Of a stretch of 64,000 bases of DNA, positions 51,603 to 59,691 are shown in pieces. Position 1 is the stretch's first letter; each line of letters starts with the position of its first letter. The stretch spans positions 39,142 to 103,141 of the forward strand of contig CALJKL010000062.1 of assembly GCA_937973555.1 (NCBI GenBank), written 5' to 3'. The notes beneath the pieces are model-generated. The model did not search any database and was not told where the DNA came from. It worked only from the letters and a program-made list of their open reading frames with translations. The translations under genes were made by a program, and so were the position numbers. This DNA is from an uncultured Flavobacteriales bacterium. GTDB lineage: Bacteria > Bacteroidota > Bacteroidia > Flavobacteriales > Weeksellaceae.

Positions 51603-52118
51603 TTATTTTTTGATGATGTTCAATAAATCCTTTTCTATATAACCGGTTTCGGGTTCTTCTATAATTCTACCAATTTCCTTGCCATATTTTTCGGTAATAA
51701 TAGTAGGGACGTGTGTAATATTGTATTTTACTTCTTCACCGTTTGGAGATTGTTTTTTACGGTTTACAGTGATGATTTTAAGTTTATTTTTTGGGAATTT
51801 GGTAGCATCCAGTATTTTCATCAGTCTTGGGAAATTTCTTTTGCTGTCTCCACACCAAGTGCCTAAAAATACAGTAATATTATATGAATTGAGTTTTTCC
51901 TTTTTTAATCCTTCTAAAGCTGTTTTTTCTATAGGATAAATATTATAATTTTCATCATACCATGTTTTGTAAGGATCTTTTTGGAACTGATCTAATGATT
52001 GGGTTCCTAAAAGCATTTTTCCATATTCAGGAGTATCTACTTCTCTATTGATGATGATTTTTTCAGCGCAAGAATTAAGGGTCATGGTAAAAACAATTAA
52101 AGCGATTATTTTTTTCAT
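51603..52118 (-). CDS. Thioredoxin-like lipoprotein with WCGDS active site
   Basis: A 171-residue lipoprotein: signal peptide ending LNSC, then a thioredoxin fold with the strand SYNITVFLGTWCGDSKRNFP and the cis-proline element THVPTII. The usual WCxxC redox motif is replaced by WCGDS, leaving only the N-terminal cysteine. It therefore cannot form the normal intramolecular disulfide and may act as a monothiol reductant, an isomerase-like protein or a binding protein. The fold call is firm, the activity open. It lies just downstream of the pyrophosphohydrolase gene. Confidence 0.85.
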   Translation of the reverse strand: MKKIIALIVFTMTLNSCAEKIIINREVDTPEYGKMLLGTQSLDQFQKDPYKTWYDENYNIYPIEKTALEGLKKEKLNSYNITVFLGTWCGDSKRNFPRLMKILDATKFPKNKLKIITVNRKKQSPNGEEVKYNITHVPTIITEKYGKEIGRIIEEPETGYIEKDLLNIIKK

Positions 52119-52139
52119 TGGTTTTTGGTTATGTGTTTT

Positions 52140-52607
52140 TTATTCTTCTATAATATCTTTAAGATTGGCGCTAGAATAGTATTTGTTTTTAAGTACCTTG
52201 TTGTCAGAAACCCTGTGAACATTGTATTTTTCTCCAGAAATTTCGTAATATGCCTCTTCACCTTTTATTTTGTAATGTTCTACGGTCTCTATTGCATGGA
52301 TTTCAGTATCACAAGCTTTTGACATATTAGAGCGCTGAACTTCATTAAATAATTTAGCGAATTTTTTGCCTAAACCGAATTCCAGAACAGCACCACTCAA
52401 TACATATTGTAAATCACAAAGTGCATCTGCAATCTCAACAATATCGTTGTCTTCAATGGCTTGCTTTAGTTCATTCAGCTCTTCCTGAAGAAGAGAAACC
52501 CTCAGCTCACATCTTTCTTTTGATGGAATTTGTGGAGTATCAAGAATGGGTGCATTAAAGGTTTTATGAAATTCTGCAACTTGGTTTAAGCTATCTAGTT
52601 TTTCCAT
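52140..52607 (-). CDS. MazG-like all-alpha NTP pyrophosphohydrolase
   Basis: A 155-residue protein whose residues about 5-105 match the all-alpha NTP-PPase fold: helix with acidic metal ligands LLQEELNELKQAIEDND and the second acidic helix IVEIADALCDLQYVLSGAVLEFG (the E-x-x-E and D-x-x-D pattern). The C-terminal 50 residues (KIKGEEAYYEISGEKYNVHR onward) form a short beta-rich extension. It probably hydrolyses nucleoside triphosphates to monophosphates and pyrophosphate; the substrate is not evident. Confidence 0.83.
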   Translation of the reverse strand: MEKLDSLNQVAEFHKTFNAPILDTPQIPSKERCELRVSLLQEELNELKQAIEDNDIVEIADALCDLQYVLSGAVLEFGLGKKFAKLFNEVQRSNMSKACDTEIHAIETVEHYKIKGEEAYYEISGEKYNVHRVSDNKVLKNKYYSSANLKDIIEE

Positions 52608-52639
52608 TATGTTAAAAATATTTTTTTTGAAGATTTGAA

Positions 52640-53866
52640 TTATTCTCCGGCCATTTTAAAACTTTTCTTAAGTAATATTGGTGTTGAGAGGGTAGTTAAA
52701 ACTCCCATGATTACTAATATTGAGAAGATTTCGGAAGTAATTAAGCCTGATTTATATGCAATATTGGCAATTACCAATTCCATAATTCCTCTTGCATTTA
52801 GGCCAATACCTAAAGTAACTGAAATTTTACTGCTAAGTCCTGCAAATCTTCCGCCTATGTAGCCTCCGAAGATTTTTGACAGATATGAAACTGCAATTAC
52901 AGCTAATAATAGTTCTATATTATGAATGGATGAAATATTAAATTCTAAACCAATTCCTGCAAAGAAAATCGGTGCCAAAAATCCCATGGCCAAACCATTT
53001 GTGGTTTTATGAAAAGATTTCAAATGTTCTTTGCCTACCAGATGCTCACTAATCAACATGGAAGCGAAAAACGCACCAATAATAAAGTGAAAACCTAGGG
53101 TTTCTGTAATGGTAGAAAAGAGCAATACAAAAACAAAAAATATTGCAAAAAGGGATTCTTTACCTCTTAATAATTGAAGAATATTATTGAGTTTGCTTTC
53201 GAGATAATTTTCTCTATTAGATAGTTTTTTAATAAGATAGTAAGCAGAAGTAAGGATGAGTATAAAAATGGTAAGTTTTAATAGAGAAATGGTTGCATTT
53301 TTAAAAACATTTACGGCTGTCATTTCTGAGTCGTTGATGTTGAGGATAAGACCAAGTATAGTTAATGCAATCACATCGTCAAAAATAGCTACTGAAATAA
53401 TTTTTTGTCCAATGCTGGAATTTATTTTCCCTAAATCCATCAAAATTCTTATGCTTACCGGCAATGCTGTAATGGCAACGCAAAGGCCTATAAACACGGT
53501 AGTCATGATATCTTGCCCAAAATAATGCCCTACTGCAATTCCACTGAGAATTGGAATGAAAAAGGCTAAAAGCGAAATGATAATGTTTCTGCCTTTCAAA
53601 GATTTTAAAAGGTCATCAAAATTAATTTCTAAGCCCGCGATAATCACCAAAAGAAAGATTCCTAATTCTGAGATTACCTTAATATCTTCTGTTCTGTGAA
53701 CAATATTTAATAAAGAAGGACCTACTACAACGCCTGCTAAAATTTCACCAATCATGGCCGGTTGTCTGAATCTCTCAAAAATTTCACCAAAGACTTTTGC
53801 GACTACCAATAAGATGAGCAAATTTGTGAAAAAAGGTAGTTCTACATGAGGAATATTAAAGTCCAT
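52640..53866 (-). CDS. Cation:proton antiporter, CPA2 type
   Basis: A 408-residue inner-membrane protein with about 12-13 hydrophobic segments and the CPA2 (KefB/NapA-like) layout: RQPAMIGEILAGVVVGPSLL in the first inverted-repeat half, LFLLVIIAGLEI, the discontinuous helix with SVAIFDDVIALTILG (the cation-binding Asp pair), and GIGLNARGIMELVIANIA at the end. It lacks a C-terminal TrkA/RCK domain. It probably exchanges Na+ or K+ for H+. A -7 element TATTTTTG lies upstream (53888-53895). Confidence 0.92.
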   Translation of the reverse strand: MDFNIPHVELPFFTNLLILLVVAKVFGEIFERFRQPAMIGEILAGVVVGPSLLNIVHRTEDIKVISELGIFLLVIIAGLEINFDDLLKSLKGRNIIISLLAFFIPILSGIAVGHYFGQDIMTTVFIGLCVAITALPVSIRILMDLGKINSSIGQKIISVAIFDDVIALTILGLILNINDSEMTAVNVFKNATISLLKLTIFILILTSAYYLIKKLSNRENYLESKLNNILQLLRGKESLFAIFFVFVLLFSTITETLGFHFIIGAFFASMLISEHLVGKEHLKSFHKTTNGLAMGFLAPIFFAGIGLEFNISSIHNIELLLAVIAVSYLSKIFGGYIGGRFAGLSSKISVTLGIGLNARGIMELVIANIAYKSGLITSEIFSILVIMGVLTTLSTPILLKKSFKMAGE

Positions 53867-53910
53867 AGGTTATTATGATTTAAGTAGCAAAAATATGATT
53901 TTAAAATGAA

Positions 53911-53946
53911 TATAAAAATAAAGGCAGTTATAAATTTAGCTGCCTT
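53911..53946 (-). terminator. Terminator of the secreted protease gene
   Basis: On the minus strand AAGGCAG and CTGCCTT (plus 53940-53946 and 53921-53927) close a 12-base loop, followed by a TATTTTTATA run. It begins about 24 bases after the protease stop codon. Confidence 0.78.
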
Positions 53947-53969
53947 CATCATATTTAAGAAAAATATAA

Positions 53970-56213
53970 TTATTCTTTAATAAAACGTTTTACAACTTCA
54001 TCTATTTTTATTAAATAAAGACCAGGTTTTAATGTTTTAACGTTTATGGATTCATTTACTATTTTACCCTTGTTGATAAGTTTACCGGATATATCCAAAA
54101 TTTCAAATTCAGAGTAATTTTTAGTATTTCTAATGTTTAATACATCACCTTTTACAGGGTTTGGAAAAATAACAATGTCTGATTCTAATTCAGGGTTATT
54201 AACGGATAAGGATGTAGTAATTGTAAAATTTGTAGTATTTACATTGAAAAAAATATTTCCTGAAGCTTTTACCATAAATCTACATGAGGTACTTGGAGTA
54301 TTTGGAATTATAACCGTCTGTGAGCCATCGTTTGGAGTTCCAGCAAGTAGAGTAGACCAGTTGTTTCCACCATCAGTAGAAATTAATATGTCAACATTGG
54401 TTGATAAAGTAGATGTGTTGGCTACGCTCCATGTTACAGTTTGAGAAGAGCCTTGTGGATAAGAAACTCCAGAAGTGTTTTGAGATGTTACCCTGAAGGG
54501 GCCGTATGATGAATTTACAGTTACAATCATGTCATCATAAGCATTTGCAGCACCATTTACTTTAATATCTCTTACAGTTAATCTGAATTTTAAAGTTCTA
54601 CTTACCGTGGGTAATACTTCTACAGGTATTGCAGTAGTGGTATTAGAAGTTGTAGGTCCCAGGGTAATAGTATTTCCAGCCAATATGGTGGTCATATTAG
54701 GGAAATATCTCGTAGAAGCAGAGCCAGGCATATAAGATCTGAAAGCTGGTCCAGTAGTTTTTGTGGCAGATGGAGCCGTATTATCATTGTTTTGTATATC
54801 CATTTCTTCCCAACAATAGGTAATGTTATCTCCGTCAACATCAGATCCGCTACCTGTAAGCATAAAAGGAGTATTCTGTGGAATGGTATAATCTGCGCCT
54901 GCATTCGCAGTAGGTGGAGTATTTCCAGTTGAGGTGTTCACAGAACAGCTTCCATTGTTACTTTTTATGTAGGTAGTAATTTGTTGTATAGAAGCAGCAT
55001 GAAAATAAGCATCTGAATTTGATTGTACATCTTGATTCGTAATGCCTGCATATCCCATAATTGTAGATCCGCTTCCAGGCTCAACTTGTGCAGAAGTACC
55101 TTCCGCATCATTTGTAAAAGTGTGGTTTCCTCCAAATTGATGGCCTATTTCATGAGCAACATAATCAATGTCAAAACTATCTCCTGATGGTATAGCGTCT
55201 GCTGGAGAAGTAAATCCCTGACCTTTGTACCAATACCAACCTTCATTATTATCATATGTTGTATCGTTATTACATACACATCCAATACAGCCAGCACTTC
55301 CACCTCCGCCTGTAGCCCCGAATAAATGGCCAATATCAAAAGCATTGTCGCCAATACCATAGGTGTTGCCATGAAGAACATTCATTAACTCTGTATTCCA
55401 ATCTCCATCCACCCCTTTGTCGGCATCTGAATACGGATCCGTTAAAGGATTAAGAAAGATAATGTTTTCATTAGCAATAAGTACCATTTTGATGGCGAAA
55501 TCATTTTCGAAAACGCCATTAACTCTGGTCATGGTATTATTCATAGCTGCCAAAGCAGATGCGGTGGTGCCTCCAAAATACTGTGCATATTCTCCTGTAC
55601 AAGATAACGCCATTCTGTAGGTTCTAAGTGTAGAATCGTTTGCACTTAAAATTTTGGCCATGGATAAGCCTTGTATAGCAGAATTTGAATTTGTACTACA
55701 GTCAAATGTATTAGTAGTGGTTCCTTTGTCAGATTTTTTATAAACAACATAAGCGGTGTTATTGTTGTCGTAGGATTCTATGAAAACGGCTTCTTTGCCA
55801 AATCTTAGTTGCATAGAATATAGGCCTAATGGTGAAACACTAAAATAAATTTTAGATGATTTGCCGTCTATACTCTCTCCATAATATGAATTGATTTCTG
55901 GATGTTGCGCTTCTAGCTCTGGCGAAAAATTTGAGTATTTATAAATGCTGAAATTTTGAATGCCTCCTTCAGAATCTGGAAATGATACAATTACGGAAGA
56001 TTTTGAGGTCTTACTGTTTTTTTTTGTTGATCTGGAAAGTGCTTTTTTTAAAGAATCAATATTTAATCTATATAAATTAGGATTTTTGATTGATCTTTTA
56101 TTGGTTTTAATGTTACTGATTTTTGAATATTTTAAAGAAGTCCATATTCCAGTTTGTGTAAAATATAGATTGAAAATAAATATTGCAAAAAAAGAAAGTA
56201 AATGTTTTTTCAT
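53970..56213 (-). CDS. Secreted reprolysin-like zinc metalloprotease with T9SS sorting domain
   Basis: A 747-residue exported protein. After the signal peptide MKKHLLSFFAIFIFNLYFTQ comes a propeptide-like region, then a metzincin catalytic domain (about 210-440) with the zinc motif HEIGHQFGGNH, ligands His354, His358 and His364. A PKD-like or Ig-like region follows (GADYTIPQNTPFMLTGSGSD). The last 75 residues (IVIFPNPVKGDVLNIRN, LDISGKLINKGKI, LKPGLYLIKI) form a type A C-terminal sorting domain for type IX secretion. The start at 56213 is chosen for the signal peptide; the ATG at 56312 would bury it. It is probably a cell-surface or secreted protease. Confidence 0.93.
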   Translation of the reverse strand: MKKHLLSFFAIFIFNLYFTQTGIWTSLKYSKISNIKTNKRSIKNPNLYRLNIDSLKKALSRSTKKNSKTSKSSVIVSFPDSEGGIQNFSIYKYSNFSPELEAQHPEINSYYGESIDGKSSKIYFSVSPLGLYSMQLRFGKEAVFIESYDNNNTAYVVYKKSDKGTTTNTFDCSTNSNSAIQGLSMAKILSANDSTLRTYRMALSCTGEYAQYFGGTTASALAAMNNTMTRVNGVFENDFAIKMVLIANENIIFLNPLTDPYSDADKGVDGDWNTELMNVLHGNTYGIGDNAFDIGHLFGATGGGGSAGCIGCVCNNDTTYDNNEGWYWYKGQGFTSPADAIPSGDSFDIDYVAHEIGHQFGGNHTFTNDAEGTSAQVEPGSGSTIMGYAGITNQDVQSNSDAYFHAASIQQITTYIKSNNGSCSVNTSTGNTPPTANAGADYTIPQNTPFMLTGSGSDVDGDNITYCWEEMDIQNNDNTAPSATKTTGPAFRSYMPGSASTRYFPNMTTILAGNTITLGPTTSNTTTAIPVEVLPTVSRTLKFRLTVRDIKVNGAANAYDDMIVTVNSSYGPFRVTSQNTSGVSYPQGSSQTVTWSVANTSTLSTNVDILISTDGGNNWSTLLAGTPNDGSQTVIIPNTPSTSCRFMVKASGNIFFNVNTTNFTITTSLSVNNPELESDIVIFPNPVKGDVLNIRNTKNYSEFEILDISGKLINKGKIVNESINVKTLKPGLYLIKIDEVVKRFIKE

Positions 56214-56329
56214 GCTAAATATTTGTCTTTTTTCAAAAAAAACACAGCTATATAATTTATAACCATAACGAATATTAAAGGAGAAAATTTTATTGGTGGG
56301 CAATAAAATCAAGAAAGCTATGGTGGCTT

Positions 56330-57469
56330 TTATCTTGTAATTTCTCTTCCTATCACCAGTCTTTGTATTTCAGAAGTTCCTTCTCCAATGGTGCAAAGTT
56401 TTGAGTCTCGGTAATATTTTTCAGCAGGAAAGTCTTTGGTATAACCATATCCGCCAAAAATTTGCAAAGCATTATTGGATATCCTTACACAAGCCTCAGA
56501 AGCATATAATTTTGCCATAGCGCCTTCTTTGGTAAGCTTTTGTTTGTTGTTTTTCAATTCAGATGCTCTTTGGATGAGAAGTTCTGCTGCATCTATTTCC
56601 GTTGCCATATCAGCCAACATAAAATTGATGGCTTGGAAATTAGATATTGATTTTCCGAATTGATGTCTTTCTTGCGAATATTTAAGGGCCGCTTTGTAAG
56701 CTCCTTTTGCAATGCCTAGAGATAGTGCTGCAATAGAAATTCTTCCTCCATCTAATACTTTCATGGCCTGTTTGAAACCTTCTCCTATTTCGCCCAATCG
56801 ATAAGAATCAGGCACGCGGACATTGTCAAAAATGAGTTCTGCAGTTTCTGAAGCTCTCATCCCCAGTTTGTTTTCCTTTTTTCCAGATGTAAAACCAGGC
56901 ATTCCTTTTTCCAAAACAAATGCGGTAGAGTTATTTTTGGTATTTTTGTCACCTGTTCTTGTCATTACTACAGCAATATCGCCAGATATAGCATGGGTGA
57001 TAAAGTTTTTTGCACCGTTTATAATCCAATCATTTCCATCTTTTATAGCAGTAGTATTCATCCCTCCTGCATCAGAACCCGTATTGTGTTCGGTTAATCC
57101 CCAAGCTCCTATGACTTGGCCTGATGCTAATTTAGGCAGCCATTTTTGACGTTGTTCTTCGTTTCCGAATTCATAAATGTGATTGGTACAAAGAGAATTG
57201 TGAGCCGCTACAGAAAGCCCTATTGAGGGGTCTATCTGCGATATTTCATCTATAATAGCAACATATTCATGATAACCAAGACCAGAGCCTCCATATTCTT
57301 CAGGGATTACAACCCCCATAAAACCCATTTCCCCCAATGTGTGAAACAATTCAACTGGGAAAATTTGATTTTCATCCCATTCCATCATATAAGGTCTAAT
57401 GTGTTTTTCAGCAAAGTCTTTGGCTGTTTGAGCAATTAATTTTACGTTTTCCATTTTTTCCCTATTCAT
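56330..57469 (-). CDS. Acyl-CoA dehydrogenase (short-chain type)
   Basis: A 379-residue flavoprotein that introduces a 2,3 double bond into acyl-CoA in fatty-acid or branched-chain degradation, passing electrons to ETF. It has the helical N-domain, the beta-domain FAD motifs WGLTEHNTGSDAGG and FITHAISGD, and the C-terminal LQIFGGYGYTKDFPAEKYYRD with catalytic Glu in IGEGTSEIQRLVIG. Sequence type is SCAD/butyryl-like, but chain length is not certain. The start may be MNREK or the nearby MENVK (57454). A full consensus promoter lies upstream. Confidence 0.95.
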   Translation of the reverse strand: MNREKMENVKLIAQTAKDFAEKHIRPYMMEWDENQIFPVELFHTLGEMGFMGVVIPEEYGGSGLGYHEYVAIIDEISQIDPSIGLSVAAHNSLCTNHIYEFGNEEQRQKWLPKLASGQVIGAWGLTEHNTGSDAGGMNTTAIKDGNDWIINGAKNFITHAISGDIAVVMTRTGDKNTKNNSTAFVLEKGMPGFTSGKKENKLGMRASETAELIFDNVRVPDSYRLGEIGEGFKQAMKVLDGGRISIAALSLGIAKGAYKAALKYSQERHQFGKSISNFQAINFMLADMATEIDAAELLIQRASELKNNKQKLTKEGAMAKLYASEACVRISNNALQIFGGYGYTKDFPAEKYYRDSKLCTIGEGTSEIQRLVIGREITR

Positions 57470-57485
57470 ATTAATTTGTTTTGTT

Positions 57486-57515
57486 CAAATATAACCAAAA
57501 TGAATACTCTCTCAA
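57486..57515 (-). promoter_or_regulatory. Promoter of the acyl-CoA dehydrogenase gene
   Basis: On the minus strand TTG (plus 57513-57515) and TATATTTG (plus 57486-57493) are exactly 19 bases apart, a complete match to the Bacteroidota consensus. The rest of the 57470-57722 gap holds nothing I can support; a plus-strand frame there has no ATG. Confidence 0.82.
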
Positions 57516-57722
57516 TAAAAATTAAACATAAAATATTTCATGAATTTTTTTAATCATTTTTATTTTTCTTTCACATGTTTATTTCGTCAAACAGTTGAAT
57601 CGTCAGAATAATAGACGAGATATAAAAATAAATAGGGATACCAAAGGTGTTATTGTTTCAGGGAATTGTTCTAATAAGATAAAGAAGCATAAATTCATTA
57701 TGCCAATCAATATTCACAATAG

Positions 57723-59048
57723 TTATTTCAAATACAATTTCATTTTAGCCATGTCTTCTGGCTTTGCTTTTAGTTTTTTGAAAATTTCTTTTTCTGATGG
57801 ATAAGTTACTCTTAAAAAGACAATTCTATTGGCATAATATCTAAAGTAAGGGTGGTTTTGCAGCCATTCTTCTGGAGCTTCTAATAGGCTTTGCTTTTCA
57901 ATGTTAGCAGACGACAGTGGTGAAGTGTCAATTAATTTTTCTGCAAAATTTTTGTCTATATTATAGGTTTCTAGGATTTGATTTTTATTCATAAAGCCTC
58001 CTAATTTTTTTCGATAGCCTAAAAAACTAGCAGCTGATTTTTCATCAAAACCAAATTCCAATAATTGATTATAGGTGATTTTGTTGAGGTCGGTTTTTGC
58101 AAAATCTGTTTTGGATATGGGTTTTATAGTCTCTTTATTTGCAACTGATGTAATAGGAATAGAAAGCTTGATAAAAGGTCTTATTTCTTTGAATTTCTCT
58201 TCAGAAATTACAAAACATTTTTGAAGATCTTCTAATGATTTAAAACTGCCTTTTAGATTTTTATCTCGGTAATTAACAATAACGGCAGCTTGCTTTTCAC
58301 TAAACCCCAATTTTTGCCAGCCTTCTATATTTAAAAGGTTTGGATCGAAATCAAAATAACTGGTTTTGGAATTTCCTTTTGAAAGGAATTTATTTTTTTG
58401 AACAAAATTTTCAGGTGTTTTTTCAGGCAAAATTAAGTAGGGAGATAGTTTTCTGTAATTTTCGTCATTGATGATAAAGCATTCCTTTAATTTTTCTTTG
58501 CTGATAAAGCTTCCACCCAAATAATTTTTGTATTTTATAATGGCAAAGGCCTGTTTTTGTGAAAAACCCAACTTTTGCCAATCTATTTCTGTATATAAAT
58601 CGGGATTAAATTTGCCAGAAATATTCAGTTTTTTCTCAGATTTTACGTAAGAATTTTGGTTAAAGTTTTGAGATGAATTGGTTTCTGGTAATAGTATAAA
58701 GGGAGCTATTTCTAGATATTTTTCTTCAGAGATAGAATAGCATTTTTTCAGTTGTTCTTTTGAGGTAAAGATTCCTCCTACCACTTCTTTATATTTTAGT
58801 ATTGTCTTTACTTGTTTCTCTGAAAATCCTAAATTTTTCCATTGTTTTTCATCTAATTCATTTGGATTGAATTTTGATAAAAGTATTGCCGATTTTTTTT
58901 CTTTAAAAAAACTTACTTTAGGAAAATTGCTTGTAGAGTGATCTTTATAATATGAAAAAGTAAGCTGACCAATCAGGATTAAAAAGCCGAATACAGTTAA
59001 AGCAATAGATTGCTTTCTTTTTAATAGATATGGAAGTTTGGCATTCAA
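57723..59048 (-). CDS. Membrane-anchored helix-hairpin-helix repeat protein (ComEA-like)
   Basis: A 441-residue protein with one N-terminal membrane helix (about 14-32) and four tandem helix-hairpin-helix units of roughly 75-80 residues. Each has the pattern F-P/D-x-L, W-KLGFSEKQ, I-KYK-GG-F-S-EQLKKCF (for example FNPNELDEKQWKNLGFSEKQ, FNPDLYTEIDWQKLGFSQKQ, FDPNLLNIEGWQKLGFSEKQ), the fourth being more diverged. A short C-terminal part follows (FRYYANRIVFLRVTYPSEKE). ComEA-type units bind DNA; a role in DNA uptake or in envelope DNA contact is inference. A -7 element TATATTTG lies at 59068-59075. Confidence 0.85.
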   Translation of the reverse strand: MNAKLPYLLKRKQSIALTVFGFLILIGQLTFSYYKDHSTSNFPKVSFFKEKKSAILLSKFNPNELDEKQWKNLGFSEKQVKTILKYKEVVGGIFTSKEQLKKCYSISEEKYLEIAPFILLPETNSSQNFNQNSYVKSEKKLNISGKFNPDLYTEIDWQKLGFSQKQAFAIIKYKNYLGGSFISKEKLKECFIINDENYRKLSPYLILPEKTPENFVQKNKFLSKGNSKTSYFDFDPNLLNIEGWQKLGFSEKQAAVIVNYRDKNLKGSFKSLEDLQKCFVISEEKFKEIRPFIKLSIPITSVANKETIKPISKTDFAKTDLNKITYNQLLEFGFDEKSAASFLGYRKKLGGFMNKNQILETYNIDKNFAEKLIDTSPLSSANIEKQSLLEAPEEWLQNHPYFRYYANRIVFLRVTYPSEKEIFKKLKAKPEDMAKMKLYLK

Positions 59049-59115
59049 AAAGTTAATAATTTATAACCAAATATAAGAAAATAAGGTGTAAATTATAACA
59101 AAAAAGAAAGATAAA

Positions 59116-59463
59116 TTATGTGGTTTCGTCTTTTTCTACCAAAGAGTTTTTAAGTTTCAGTAATTCTGACTTTACAAATTCCAAACGGTCTATAATTTCT
59201 ACCGTCTCATTGATTTTTGAATTGGTAGTCAATGCTATTCTGGCGCCATCTAAAGTGTATCCTTTTTCTTTTACCAAATGATAAATAATTTTTAGGTTTT
59301 TGATATCTTCTGGAGTGAAATATCTGTTTCCTTTTTTGTTCTTTTTGGGTTTTATGATAGGGAATTCTTGTTCCCAATATCTTATAAGAGAGGCATTTAC
59401 ATTAAATGCCTTAGAAACTTCGCCAATAGAATAATAGAGTTTATCTGGTAAATTGAGGTTCAT
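59116..59463 (-). CDS. MerR-family transcriptional regulator
   Basis: A 115-residue regulator with a winged HTH at about 8-78: YSIGEVSKAFNVNASLIRYW, EQEFPIIKPKKNKKGNRYF, TPEDIKNLKIIYHLVKEKGY. A short dimerisation helix follows (about 90-112). It lacks effector-binding cysteines or a sensory domain, as in the short MerR proteins of Flavobacteriia. The target is unknown. A -7 element TATATTTG lies at 59485-59492. Confidence 0.9.
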   Translation of the reverse strand: MNLNLPDKLYYSIGEVSKAFNVNASLIRYWEQEFPIIKPKKNKKGNRYFTPEDIKNLKIIYHLVKEKGYTLDGARIALTTNSKINETVEIIDRLEFVKSELLKLKNSLVEKDETT

Positions 59464-59542
59464 TTTTTGCTCTTAAAATAGGGTCAAATATAAGAAATTA
59501 TTTTACTACATTTTTTATGGATAGATATTTTGCGGTTAAGTA

Positions 59543-59572
59543 TTGATTATTAAAGAAAAATGTTTATTTTTG
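59543..59572 (+). promoter_or_regulatory. rpsA promoter
   Basis: TTG (59543-59545), 19 bases, TATTTTTG (59565-59572): full consensus. It predicts an untranslated leader of about 115 bases before rpsA, long enough for autogenous control, though I cannot assign a fold. Confidence 0.85.
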
Positions 59573-59691
59573 CACCACTTTTTTGTGGGTAAGATTTGAA
59601 AAAGTAAACCATTAGAAATTAACCACTTCCGTATTTTTTAGTCCACAATTGTCAAATCATTAAAAAAGAAGGAATACAAATTTTAAAATTT

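Noticed and set aside
57595..57804. Plus-strand frame of about 69 codons in the gap before the HhH gene
   Set aside because: It has no ATG in frame (only TTG), has biased AT-driven composition, and runs into the antisense of the HhH gene; I recognise no family.
59643..59654. CCACAATTGTCA upstream of rpsA as another XRE-type operator
   Set aside because: Only the central ACAATTGT matches; the outer TT/AA positions are wrong, and an 8-base core is expected by chance in this AT-rich DNA.
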